Shown here piece after piece: positions 8,287 through 15,907 of a DNA stretch of 47,884 nt. Source of the stretch: Pseudomonadota bacterium (GTDB lineage: Bacteria > Pseudomonadota > Alphaproteobacteria > Rhizobiales > Xanthobacteraceae); the NCBI GenBank assembly GCA_023386885.1, contig JAEWIX010000039.1, positions 1 to 47,884 of the forward strand. The letters are read 5' to 3'. Each line of letters opens with the position of its first letter. Within the stretch, counting starts at the first letter, position 1. A program made the position numbers and the translations under genes. The notes beneath the pieces were generated by a model. That model ran no database searches and had not been told where the DNA came from. It was given only the letters and a program-made list of their open reading frames with translations.

Positions 8287-9960
8287 TCACTTCACCCGCT
8301 TCACCGGCGCCGACAGCCGGTCGGTGCGGTCGCGCTCGGTGAGATCGACCACCGTGGCCATCGGCGCGATCAGTTCATAGACGTAACTGACGTCGGTGAA
8401 ATAACGCTTGGCGGTGCCGCCCAACGCCTCCGGCGCGACGCGGTCGAGCAGGATCGTCCCGAACTCGCTGTCGGCACGACGAGTGGCGGCGCTGGTATTG
8501 AACTCCTCCCAGCGAAAATGAAACAGCGCGTCGCGCGGATCGCCTTCCACCGTCCACTGCGCGACCACATGCGGGTGCTTGCCGACCAGCGACAGCCCCT
8601 CGTCGGTATGCGATGCCAGTTCGAAGAACAACAGCGACAGGCTTTGCGCTGCGCGGGCGCTCACCGAAATATCCGGCCCGTTCACCGCGATGCGCTCGGC
8701 GTTGGGAATGGCGCGCGCCTCGAACAGGCCCTTGAGCGGCACGCCCTGCCAGCGGCTTTCGCTGAGCAGCGACACCACGTTGGACATCGCATGGATTCGT
8801 CCGATCAACAGATCGCGCGCGACGTCGATATCCGCGCCGTGCCGCATGGTGCGGGTGACGATTGACTGGATCACCGCGAGGATATTTTTGACGCGGTGAT
8901 TGAGTTCGTCGATCACCGCCGTCAGCCGATGCTCGAATCCGATCCGCATCTGGATTTCGCGGCTCATGCGCAGGTTGTTGTAGGCGATGTAACCGAACAG
9001 CCCGCAGATGATCGCCGTGAGTGCGAAGCCGATCGCCGCCACCACAGCCGCCAGTTCGAGCGCGCGCTGTTCGACATTGGTTTTGGCGTAGTAGGCCAGT
9101 TGCCAGTCGCGTCCGCCGAAAGTGACGGTACGCACCACCGGCGGCGGCACCGGGTCGCCGTCCTCGGTCAGCCGCGCCTGCGGACGCGCGACGACGCGGT
9201 CGTTCGCATCGACGATTAATTCGCTGCCGCTGCTCGCCGGGCTGCGCAGCGCCACCGAGAACAGCGACATCTCGTCATTGGTCAGCATCAGCGGCGCGAG
9301 TTCATAGGAGAAGGTGATGAAGCCGGCCGGCAGCCCTGTGTTCTCTTTCAGCACCGGCGTCGCCAGCACCACGCCGACCGGGCCGTTCGGCCGCAACAGC
9401 GGCAGCGGCGCGGAGGCGGCCGGCTGCTTCTTCTCCAGCGCCTGCTTCAACATCGCGTTCAGCACCGGCTGATCGTTGAGCGCGCGCCCGGGAAATCCCT
9501 CGGTCTCGCCGTTGCGCGGCTCGACATCCATCAGCACGTCAAGCGGCTCGCTGCGCGCGGCGGCATCGAGCGGCTTGTCGTTGAAGCTGCGGATCTCCGG
9601 CTTGGGAAAGCCGGCGCTTTGCAGTTCGGCCTGCGCCTGCGCCAGTTCGCCCGGCTGCAGCCGCGCGATCCAGCCCGCCACCATGAAATCGGTCTTGAAG
9701 GCATAGATCGAGGTGCGCAGCGGCTTCAGCATATTGGCCTTGGTCACCGCCGGCGAATGAAACAGCCCGGAGGACACCCGCGCCAGCAGTTCGCGTTCGG
9801 TCAGGCGATCCTGGACCAGGCTGGCACTGACATCGATGGCCCGCGACAGCGCGATGCGATTGACGGTGAGTTCCTGTTCGTGGGCACGGTACGCGGCGAG
9901 GCCTGAGAGCAGCATCCCCAGCAGCGCGATCAACCCGATGATGAACCCCAGCCTGACCAC
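8287..9960 (-). CDS. CHASE-domain HWE-type sensor histidine kinase with altered N-box
   Basis: 557-aa membrane sensor. One helix spans residues 4-24, a periplasmic CHASE-like domain about 40-295, a second helix about 303-327, then the kinase core. The phosphoacceptor is His355 in DELNHRVKN, typical of the HWE / HisKA_2 class, and the G1 WxE is present at 484-486 (RWEE). In the N-box, however, LSLLFFELASH (441-451) has Phe446 where the family has His and His451 where the ATP/Mg-binding Asn is expected. Autophosphorylation may be lost or changed. No response regulator lies beside it. Confidence 0.85.
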   Translation of the reverse strand: MVRLGFIIGLIALLGMLLSGLAAYRAHEQELTVNRIALSRAIDVSASLVQDRLTERELLARVSSGLFHSPAVTKANMLKPLRTSIYAFKTDFMVAGWIARLQPGELAQAQAELQSAGFPKPEIRSFNDKPLDAAARSEPLDVLMDVEPRNGETEGFPGRALNDQPVLNAMLKQALEKKQPAASAPLPLLRPNGPVGVVLATPVLKENTGLPAGFITFSYELAPLMLTNDEMSLFSVALRSPASSGSELIVDANDRVVARPQARLTEDGDPVPPPVVRTVTFGGRDWQLAYYAKTNVEQRALELAAVVAAIGFALTAIICGLFGYIAYNNLRMSREIQMRIGFEHRLTAVIDELNHRVKNILAVIQSIVTRTMRHGADIDVARDLLIGRIHAMSNVVSLLSESRWQGVPLKGLFEARAIPNAERIAVNGPDISVSARAAQSLSLLFFELASHTDEGLSLVGKHPHVVAQWTVEGDPRDALFHFRWEEFNTSAATRRADSEFGTILLDRVAPEALGGTAKRYFTDVSYVYELIAPMATVVDLTERDRTDRLSAPVKRVK

Positions 9961-10149
9961 GCGCTCACTCGAAAATGAAATCGATCAAAAACCGTCCGCC
10001 GCGATATCGACCGGCGGGAGGACGGCCCCTCCGGCGGAGCCTGCCGGCGCAATGCCGGGCGTGCCGAGCCAAGTTGGAATGATGACAACCATGCGACGCG
10101 TCAATGGTTCCCGCCCCGCCGCAACGGCGGAGCGGTCCCACACGAGCGG

Positions 10150-10449
10150 TCAGAATTTTTCGACGGTCGCCCCCGAGATGATCTCGATCTCGGTTGGCGT
10201 CTCCTTGAGCGGCGCCGACAGCGCCCGCCACGTCTTCATGTGCGGCGCACGACCGTGGGCGTTGAGGTCCTCCCGTGAGGCCCAGCGTTCGACCACCACG
10301 AACAGGTTGGGATCGTGGATGCTGGCGTGGTTTTCATAGGAGAGGCAGCCCTGCTCCTGCCGCGTCGCGGCGACGCAGTCCTTGGCGCCGGCGATATAGG
10401 CGTCGCGGCCTTCCGGCTTCACGCGGGTGGTGGCGATGACGTAGATCAT
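10150..10449 (-). CDS. ABM-fold (antibiotic biosynthesis monooxygenase-like) protein, copy 2
   Basis: 99-aa protein of the dimeric alpha/beta barrel ABM superfamily (YgiN/LsrG-like quinol monooxygenases and relatives). It shows the typical first strand IYVIATTRVKPEG, the central ATRQEQGCLSYE segment, the FVVVERWAS strand and an HMK stretch. The frame is open further upstream, but ATG 10449 gives an N-terminus colinear with the neighbour. It lies 32 bases after a close paralogue (10482-10781), so the pair is probably one operon. The reaction is unknown. Confidence 0.8.
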   Translation of the reverse strand: MIYVIATTRVKPEGRDAYIAGAKDCVAATRQEQGCLSYENHASIHDPNLFVVVERWASREDLNAHGRAPHMKTWRALSAPLKETPTEIEIISGATVEKF

Positions 10450-10481
10450 GCGGGTGTTCTCCAGGTTCGCGGGTCGCGCCG

Positions 10482-10781
10482 TTAGCGAACGTCGACCTTG
10501 GCCGGGGTGATGATCTCGATCTTGGCCGGTGCGCTCAGGCACTTGACGGCGATGCGGCCGAACGCCCGCATGTGGTCGCTCTTGCCGTGCGGCCCCATCG
10601 CCTCGACATTCTCCCACTGCTCGACGAACACCATGCGGGTGGGATCGGTGACGCTCTCGTGCATGTCGTAGGCGATGTTGCCGGGCTCCTGACGGGTGGC
10701 GGCGATGCACGCCTTGGCGCCCTCAATCAGTTCAGCGCGCATTTCGGGCTTCACGGTCAACGTGGCAACGACATAGATCAC
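10482..10781 (-). CDS. ABM-fold (antibiotic biosynthesis monooxygenase-like) protein, copy 1
   Basis: 99-aa ABM-superfamily protein starting at a GTG (VIYVVATLTVKPEM) that follows GGGAG at a good distance. An ATG 13 codons upstream (10820) lacks such a site. The order of elements matches the next gene: a CIAATRQEPGNIAYD segment, then VFVEQWEN, then a DHM motif. The strong match over the central helix suggests tandem duplication. Upstream lies the TAGAGCG repeat at 10821. The substrate is unknown; members of this fold act on quinols, autoinducer-2 derivatives or haem. Confidence 0.8.
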   Translation of the reverse strand: MIYVVATLTVKPEMRAELIEGAKACIAATRQEPGNIAYDMHESVTDPTRMVFVEQWENVEAMGPHGKSDHMRAFGRIAVKCLSAPAKIEIITPAKVDVR

Positions 10782-10820
10782 GGGCTTCTCCCATTCGTTT
10801 TTGTTCGCTCGAAGCGACAT

Positions 10821-10875
10821 TAGAGCGTTTTCGAGCGAAGTGGATACCGGTTCGCGTCAAGAAAACGCGTCAAAA
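10821..10875. repeat. TAGAGCGTTTTC-type palindromic element (copy 1)
   Basis: It begins TAGAGCGTTTTCGAGCGAAG, passes a GGATACCGGTTCGCG core and ends AAAACGCGTCAAAA. It recurs in inverted orientation at 46545-46597 with only a few changes. The outer arms GCGTTTTC and GAAAACGC can pair. It lies between the ABM genes and the helicase leader. The remainder of 10876-11280 shows no gene, only the palindrome at 11207. Confidence 0.8.
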
Positions 10876-11206
10876 GAAAAAACTGGAGGATGATCGCAAC
10901 GCGTGGGAACGCCTTTTCGGATCGATCCGTCGCGGCGACGCATTCAGCGCGGCAACGTTCCGTCACGCGGAAAATATCAAGCAAGATCACAGCCTTAAGC
11001 GGCATCCTCGCACCGAGGAAGGCGGCGGGGCGAGCGGCGCGTGGCGGTGCCGTCACTTTAACCTTGAATCCGCCGCGATGCTGCTCCATATCAGCGCCAC
11101 GACCTTGAGAATCATATCATCAGGTCCCAGCGAGCCGCGTGTTCTGAGCCTATCAACGGCTTCTGGCTTGCCCCTTCAGCCAACAAAACCGACGCCCCAA
11201 ACACGC

Positions 11207-11223
11207 GGGTGTCTCAGACACCC
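11207..11223. promoter_or_regulatory. 17-bp perfect dyad upstream of the DEAD-box helicase
   Basis: GGGTGTCTcAGACACCC is an exact inverted repeat, 8 bases per arm and one central base, ending 57 bases before the helicase start. It could be an operator for a dimeric repressor or a tight hairpin in a long leader RNA. No T-run follows, so it is not a terminator. Confidence 0.4.
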
Positions 11224-11280
11224 TCGCCGCTCCAGACGTGCATCGTCGGGCGCTTGCTTTGATGTAGAAAGAACCATCTT

Positions 11281-12687
11281 TTGACCTCCTTTAAGGACTT
11301 CGGCTTCGCCGATCCGATTTCGCGCGCTCTGGTAGAAGAAAATTATCAGACGCCCACGCCGATCCAGGCACAAACCATTCCTTTCGCACTCTCCGGCCGC
11401 GATGTCGTCGGCATCGCCCAGACCGGAACCGGCAAGACCGCGGCTTTCGCGCTGCCGATCCTGCATCGTCTGCTTGAGAACCGCATTCGTCCGCAACCCA
11501 AGACCTGTCGCGTGCTGGTGTTGAGCCCGACCCGCGAACTGTCCGGGCAGATCCTCGACAGCTTCAACGCCTATGGCCGCCACATCCGCCTGAGTTCGGC
11601 GCTCGCCATCGGCGGCGTGCCGATGGGCCGGCAGGTCCGCGCCCTGATGCAGGGCGTCGAAGTGCTGGTCGCAACCCCCGGTCGCCTGCTCGATCTGGTT
11701 CAGAGCAACGCGCTGAAGCTCGGACAAGTCGAATTCCTCGTACTCGACGAAGCCGACCGCATGCTCGACATGGGCTTCATCAACGACATCCGGAAGATTG
11801 TCGCCAAGCTGCCGATCAAGCGGCAGACGCTGTTCTTCTCGGCCACCATGCCGAAGGACATCGCCGAACTCGCCGAGCACATGCTGCGCGATCCGGCGCG
11901 GGTCGCCGTGACGCCGGTGTCCTCCACCGTGGAGCGCATCACCCAGCGGGTGATCCAGCTCGATCATTCCGCGAAACCCGCCACGCTGGCGCAAATCCTC
12001 AAGGACGAGCCGGTCAACCGCGCGCTGGTGTTTACCCGCACCAAGCACGGCGCCGACAAGGTGGTGAAGACCCTCGCCAAGGCCGGCATCACCGCCGACG
12101 CCATTCACGGCAACAAGTCGCAGAACTATCGCGAGCGCGTGCTGGCGGCGTTCCGCTCCGGCGAAATCCGCACGCTGGTCGCAACCGATATCGCCGCGCG
12201 CGGCATCGATGTCGACGGCGTCAGCCATGTCGTCAACTTCGACCTGCCCAACATCCCGGAAACCTATGTCCACCGCATCGGCCGCACCGCGCGCGCCGGC
12301 GCTGACGGCGTTGCAATCTCGCTTTGCGCCGGCGAGGAAATGGCGTATCTCCGCGACATCGAAAAACTGATCCGTGTCGCATTGCCCAAGGAAGACCGTC
12401 GCACGCCCGGCCATCGCGATTCCGGCCCGTCCGCCTCGCAATCGCGTGGAGGCCGCCCGGGACCGCATGCGACGGCGCATCGTGGCGCCGCCGACGGCGC
12501 ACCCGGCGCGAAACGTCCCCCTCGCCGCCGCAGGCGGCCGGGTGGCGGTGCGCCGCAACCCGCCGGTCGTCACGAACCCGCACGGGCATCCTCCGGCGGC
12601 AAGAGCGAAGGAATTCAAGGCGTGGCGTTCTTGAGCCGCAAGAGCCGCCCGCATCAACCCAAACGCAACCAAGGCCCGCAACGATAG
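11281..12687 (+). CDS. rhlE: DEAD-box ATP-dependent RNA helicase, RhlE-like
   Basis: 468-aa RNA helicase. Motifs in order: Q motif PTPIQ (25-29), Walker A AQTGTGKT (46-53), PTREL, DEAD (156-159), SAT (about 187), ATDIAARGID and HRIGRTARAG (about 331). After about residue 370 comes a basic, low-complexity RNA-binding tail (RRRRPGGG and similar). The start is a TTG at 11281, with TSFKDFGFADPISRAL fitting the family; there is no ATG nearby in frame, and the ribosome site is weak. infA follows after 24 bases and a cold shock gene after that, which suggests low-temperature RNA unwinding. Confidence 0.88.
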   Translation: MTSFKDFGFADPISRALVEENYQTPTPIQAQTIPFALSGRDVVGIAQTGTGKTAAFALPILHRLLENRIRPQPKTCRVLVLSPTRELSGQILDSFNAYGRHIRLSSALAIGGVPMGRQVRALMQGVEVLVATPGRLLDLVQSNALKLGQVEFLVLDEADRMLDMGFINDIRKIVAKLPIKRQTLFFSATMPKDIAELAEHMLRDPARVAVTPVSSTVERITQRVIQLDHSAKPATLAQILKDEPVNRALVFTRTKHGADKVVKTLAKAGITADAIHGNKSQNYRERVLAAFRSGEIRTLVATDIAARGIDVDGVSHVVNFDLPNIPETYVHRIGRTARAGADGVAISLCAGEEMAYLRDIEKLIRVALPKEDRRTPGHRDSGPSASQSRGGRPGPHATAHRGAADGAPGAKRPPRRRRRPGGGAPQPAGRHEPARASSGGKSEGIQGVAFLSRKSRPHQPKRNQGPQR

Positions 12688-12711
12688 CCGCCTCTCGATC
12701 TGGAGAAACCC

Positions 12712-12993
12712 ATGGCTAAAGAAGAGCTGATCCAGTTCGAAGGACTGGTGACCGAAATCCTCCCCGATGCCCGCTACCGCGTTCAACTTGACGCGGGGCA
12801 CGAGATCGTCGCCTACACCGCCGGCAAGATGAAGAAGAACCGCATCAAGACGCTGGCGGGCGACCGGGTAACCATCGAGATGTCGCCCTACGACCTCGAA
12901 AAGGGCCGGCTGATCTTCCGCCACAAGGACGAGCGCCCCGCCGGCGGACCGCCGCGTAGCGGGCCGCCACGCGGTCAGTTCCGCCGCCGGTAA
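12712..12993 (+). CDS. infA: Translation initiation factor IF-1, long paralogue
   Basis: 93-aa S1/OB-fold protein beginning MAKEELIQFEG and carrying HEIVAYTAGKMKKNRI, GDRV and SPYDLEKGRLIFR, all standard IF-1 landmarks. IF-1 binds the 30S A site during initiation. Typical IF-1 is about 72 aa; this one adds about 20 residues rich in Pro, Gly and Arg (GGPPRSGPPRGQFRRR). A separate canonical infA probably exists elsewhere in the genome. ATG 12712 follows CTGGAGAAACCC. It is 24 bases downstream of the helicase and probably cotranscribed with it. Confidence 0.9.
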   Translation: MAKEELIQFEGLVTEILPDARYRVQLDAGHEIVAYTAGKMKKNRIKTLAGDRVTIEMSPYDLEKGRLIFRHKDERPAGGPPRSGPPRGQFRRR

Positions 12994-13101
12994 CTGCCTG
13001 CCATCTGCGGAAAAGACTGGAAAAACAAGGGCATTGCGCCCCTGACAGGATTCGTCAGCCGACCGCCGTCCGGCGCGCCGCAAAAAACGTGCGCGTCAGG
13101 A

Positions 13102-13271
13102 TTGTTTTGGCATCTACTTTCGAATAATCTACTCTGATCGATTTTCGGCCGGACGACATTCGCTAACTACCGGTACAGCCGGTTTAGACGCTGACGACCC
13201 TTCCAAAAATTCGATGCCACCAGCCCACGCAAGTGGGTTTCGACTATATTTTTTTGAGAAGGGACTATCCC
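13102..13271 (+). promoter_or_regulatory. Putative promoter and structured leader of the cold shock gene
   Basis: A TTGTTT (13102-13107) and AATAAT (13123-13128) pair is a weak promoter candidate with a short spacer. The following leader contains two small hairpins, ACCGG/CCGGT (13169-13183) and CCCAC/GTGGG (13224-13237). A T-rich run (ATATTTTTTTGAG) and an AGAAGGG ribosome site follow. Long structured leaders are usual for cold shock genes. The positions are seen; the function is inferred. Confidence 0.35.
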
Positions 13272-13484
13272 ATGAGCATGGGAACCGTAAAGTGGTTTAA
13301 CGCAACCAAGGGCTACGGCTTCATCCAGCCTGACGACGGCGGCAACGACGTGTTCGTGCACATCAGCGCCGTCGAGCGCGCCGGCCTCGGCACGCTGCGT
13401 GAAGGCCAGAAGATCAGCTACGAGATCGTCGCGGATCGCCGTTCCGGCAAATCCTCCGCGGACAATCTGCGGGCTGCTGGCTAA
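13272..13484 (+). CDS. cspA: Cold shock domain protein, CspA family
   Basis: 70-aa single cold shock domain, an RNA/ssDNA-binding OB fold. RNP1 is KGYGFI (13-18) and RNP2 is DVFVHI (26-31), with the standard opening GTVKWFNATKG and closing KSSADNLRAAG. It acts as an RNA chaperone. ATG 13272 follows AGAAGGGA; the frame is open from 13233, but the earlier codons are leader sequence. It lies downstream of the helicase and infA with its own long leader, so it may be expressed both with them and alone. A bidirectional terminator follows. Confidence 0.93.
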   Translation: MSMGTVKWFNATKGYGFIQPDDGGNDVFVHISAVERAGLGTLREGQKISYEIVADRRSGKSSADNLRAAG

Positions 13485-13546
13485 GACGCAGTCGGTCGCG
13501 GGCCCACGCGGGTTCGTGTCGAGCGGTATTCCAGTTTACAAGACAG

Positions 13547-13574
13547 AAAAGGCCGTGCTGATGCACGGCCTTTT
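13547..13574. terminator. Bidirectional rho-independent terminator
   Basis: AAAAGGCCGTG (13547-13557) pairs perfectly with CACGGCCTTTT (13564-13574) around CTGATG, with T-rich sequence on the plus strand side (CATTTT) and TTTTCTGTCTT on the minus. It sits between the convergent cold shock and TadE-like genes and can serve both. Confidence 0.85.
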
Positions 13575-13611
13575 CATTTTCAAACACGAAGCTCTGCAAC
13601 GCTTGCGATCG

Positions 13612-13659
13612 CTTGGGACAGGACCCACTTGGGACAGGACTCACTTGGGACAGGGCGTG
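13612..13659. repeat. 16-bp tandem repeat spanning a stop codon
   Basis: Three units begin CTTGGGACAGG at 13612, 13628 and 13644. The first two differ by one base (CTTGGGACAGGACCCA and CTTGGGACAGGACTCA); the third diverges after eleven bases. The middle unit contains the TGA stop (13643-13641, minus strand) of the TadE-like gene, whose last residues CPK are encoded by the repeat. Confidence 0.85.
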
Positions 13660-14279
13660 GCACCGTTCATCCGCACGCAGGGATAGGACATCGTCACGCG
13701 CGGACGGGTATAAGTCGACTCCTTGAGCTGCACCGTGGCAATCCCCGGCAGGATCGACGGCGCATAGTTGTAGCTCACCTGGCTCAAGATGAAATACTGA
13801 TTGGGCAGCACCTTGTTGCTGGAGTCCTTTCCGATCAAATCGGCCGGCATGTTCACCAGATCGTTGACCGTCAGCGCCGTCCCCGCACTGTTCGCCTTGC
13901 TCCATTTCACGCGCGCTTCACCGTTGGACGGGTTGATGTAAACCTCGGTGATGACCGCCTTGAGCGGCCCGCCGCTGAAAGGATTCTCCGTCGCCTTGTA
14001 AGGCGTCAGCATCGCATTCCCGATCGCCAAGAAATTCTGGATATCGGTATCCGTGACGTTGTCGTTCTGCGACGTCAGGTCGGACAGGGTTCGCGCAATC
14101 AACGTCACTTTGCGATCGATCGAGATCGCCGATGTCGTGCCGATGACGCCGAAGAAGGTGACCAGCATCAGCGGAAGGATCATGGCGAATTCGACCGCTG
14201 CCAATCCGCGCACATTGTCCGAGAACGCAGCGATGTGATGCTGCAGTTGACGCACGCATTTGATCACGAGGCTGACCAT
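13641..14279 (-). CDS. TadE/TadF-like pseudopilin (Tad pilus)
   Basis: 212-aa protein with the TadE signature in one N-terminal helix: GLAAVEFAMILPLML at about 25-39, with the Glu typical of prepilin-like processing. The C-terminal three quarters is extracytoplasmic, with two Cys near the end (PCVRMNGATPC) that could form a disulfide. TadE-type minor pilins help assemble the Flp pilus. ATG 14279 (MVSLVIKCVRQ) is preferred to the longer frame from 14366, which would overlap the next gene. It follows the other TadE-type gene by 7 bases, in one transcription unit. The stop lies in a 16-bp tandem repeat. Confidence 0.82.
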   Translation of the reverse strand: MVSLVIKCVRQLQHHIAAFSDNVRGLAAVEFAMILPLMLVTFFGVIGTTSAISIDRKVTLIARTLSDLTSQNDNVTDTDIQNFLAIGNAMLTPYKATENPFSGGPLKAVITEVYINPSNGEARVKWSKANSAGTALTVNDLVNMPADLIGKDSSNKVLPNQYFILSQVSYNYAPSILPGIATVQLKESTYTRPRVTMSYPCVRMNGATPCPK

Positions 14280-14286
14280 GGCTCGA

Positions 14287-14841
14287 TCACCTCGGTTCGA
14301 CACGGAAAGCCGCCATCGCCGCCAGCAGATACTTGGCGTTCGGCGTGCCGGCATTGATATTGGCAAGGCTATAGCCCAGTTGCGTGATCACGAGAGGCCA
14401 AGGGTAGAAGGCACTGACCACCACCGTGTCCAGCGGTTGCGGATTCTGATAGTTGAAACTGTCGACGAACTCGCCGTCGCTGCTGATAGGATTCTTGATG
14501 GCGATCGGCGCGCCGGGTGCGGTCACGCTCACATTGACGCGCAGCTTGGTGCAATCCATCAGCACCGACACCCGCTCGCAAAGATCTTCGGTGAACTGCG
14601 CCTGGGTCATGCTCGAGTCGGCAGCCTGATGCGTGAACATCTTTCGCGCGCTTTGCTGCAGGCCGTTTTCCAGCACTTGCCCGGCGAAGAAGGTGATGCC
14701 GATTTCGAAAATGGCAAACAGCAGCCCGAAGAACATCGGCGCAACAAGCGCGAATTCGATAGCGGCGGATCCGCGTTGATTGCGCCGCCACCGCCGCAGC
14801 ACGCGGCGAAGGTCGGCATGTGGCTTTCCGGACGACGGCAT
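14287..14841 (-). CDS. tadE: TadE-like pseudopilin (Tad pilus)
   Basis: 184-aa pseudopilin-like protein. After a basic N-terminus (RRVLRRWRRNQ) comes RGSAAIEFALVAPMFFGLLF (23-42), the standard TadE motif, then an extracytoplasmic domain with CERVSVLMDC as a likely disulfide pair. It is the first gene of a two-gene unit with 13641-14279. A TTAA-N7-TTAAC box stands about 100 bases upstream. The other Tad genes lie divergently on the plus strand from 16079. Confidence 0.83.
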   Translation of the reverse strand: MPSSGKPHADLRRVLRRWRRNQRGSAAIEFALVAPMFFGLLFAIFEIGITFFAGQVLENGLQQSARKMFTHQAADSSMTQAQFTEDLCERVSVLMDCTKLRVNVSVTAPGAPIAIKNPISSDGEFVDSFNYQNPQPLDTVVVSAFYPWPLVITQLGYSLANINAGTPNAKYLLAAMAAFRVEPR

Positions 14842-14942
14842 CAGTATGCCTCCCTGACAGGCAGGATTTATCTACCGTCAGGTTCTAGACGAAACTCATT
14901 GTTGAAGTGTTTCGGCGGTTCCGAACAAAACGCCTCACGGCG

Positions 14943-14958
14943 TTAACCGCGCATTAAC
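14943..14958. promoter_or_regulatory. CtrA-type binding site upstream of the TadE-like pair
   Basis: GTTAACCGCGCATTAACC contains TTAA-N7-TTAAC exactly, and because of its symmetry it matches on both strands. This is the consensus bound by CtrA, the alphaproteobacterial cell-cycle regulator that controls pilA in Caulobacter. It lies 102 bases upstream of the TadE start at 14841. Bases 14842-15041 show no gene. Confidence 0.55.
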
Positions 14959-15041
14959 CCTGCGCGGCCAGATCGTCGGACACGGCTTCGAAGCGGCAAA
15001 CCGCCTCGAAGCTCATCTTCATGGAAGTGAGAGCACGCCGA

Positions 15042-15548
15042 TCAATTGGCCTTGCCGGTGGTGGCGGCACTGCCGCCGCTCGCCTGATTATTGAGCGCTC
15101 CGGCCTGATCCATGGTGGATTTGAAATACTTCTCGCTATCGCCGAGCGTGATGCGGCGCTCGCAGGCCGGCATACAGCTATAGGATTCGCGATCGGCGCC
15201 GCGATAAACCGTCACGACCTTGTCGGCGGGACCGCTGACAAGAATGGTGCGGTCCACCAGAACATCGCCGGCGCGATCCATCGCAATGACGTTGGTGGCG
15301 CCGTAGCCCTTGCCGGTCACGACGATCATGCCGCCGGATTGCAGGGTGACATCGGCGATCAGCGGATTGCCGACCACCAGCGTCGCCACCCGTGCAGGCA
15401 ATTTCACCAGCTTGGCCTGATCGACACTGACCGCAATGGTGTCGTCGTTCGCGACCGCCTGCCCCGGTCCGGCAAGCAGCGTCAATACCACGGCGATGCT
15501 TGCGAACATCGACAGCCGTTTCACGGAACTCAAGCATCGGACAATCAT
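15042..15548 (-). CDS. Stand-alone pilus-assembly N-domain protein (CpaC N-terminal-like)
   Basis: 168-aa secreted protein. After a signal peptide (about 1-32, ending GPGQAVA) it contains a domain that lines up with the N-terminal domain of the CpaC secretin in this locus: LPARVATLVVGNPLIADV here against LPRDVKDVLVADPKIANAV there, then GATNVIAMDRAG against GQTNIVFFDAEG. It lacks any secretin barrel. It adds a CMPAC pair and a Ser/Gly-rich tail. It may help secretin assembly in the periplasm. ATG 15548 is chosen; a GTG at 15557 is possible. It precedes the TadE pair on the same strand. Confidence 0.75.
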   Translation of the reverse strand: MIVRCLSSVKRLSMFASIAVVLTLLAGPGQAVANDDTIAVSVDQAKLVKLPARVATLVVGNPLIADVTLQSGGMIVVTGKGYGATNVIAMDRAGDVLVDRTILVSGPADKVVTVYRGADRESYSCMPACERRITLGDSEKYFKSTMDQAGALNNQASGGSAATTGKAN

Positions 15549-15907
15549 GCGACCCACCCTGGCACAATCGCGGGCCGAACCATGCGATCAGCAATGGTCC
15601 CGGCTCCGGATATGGCAAATATGCCGTTAATTGATGAATGAACTGCAAACGCGGGCGCCACGCGGTGTTCTCGGCGCGGCACGGCGTGCCACCTCGCAGC
15701 GCTGAGCCGGGACCGTATCACCGGCAGTCTCCGTAACGGCCCCGGATCAACGACGCGGCATCGCGCTTGTCCTTATGCCCTATCGCATTTGGGGCCCGCC
15801 TCATTCCACTCGGCGTTCCCCGACGATGACGGCGTTGCCGGCGCACAGCCGTCGTTTGCAGCGTCCAAACGAAGCCGGATCGATTTGTCGAACTTTCTGC
15901 GACACCT

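Noticed and set aside
11176..13083. 635-codon minus-strand frame opposite the helicase and infA
   Set aside because: Antisense to clearly conserved genes; composition typical of a shadow frame.
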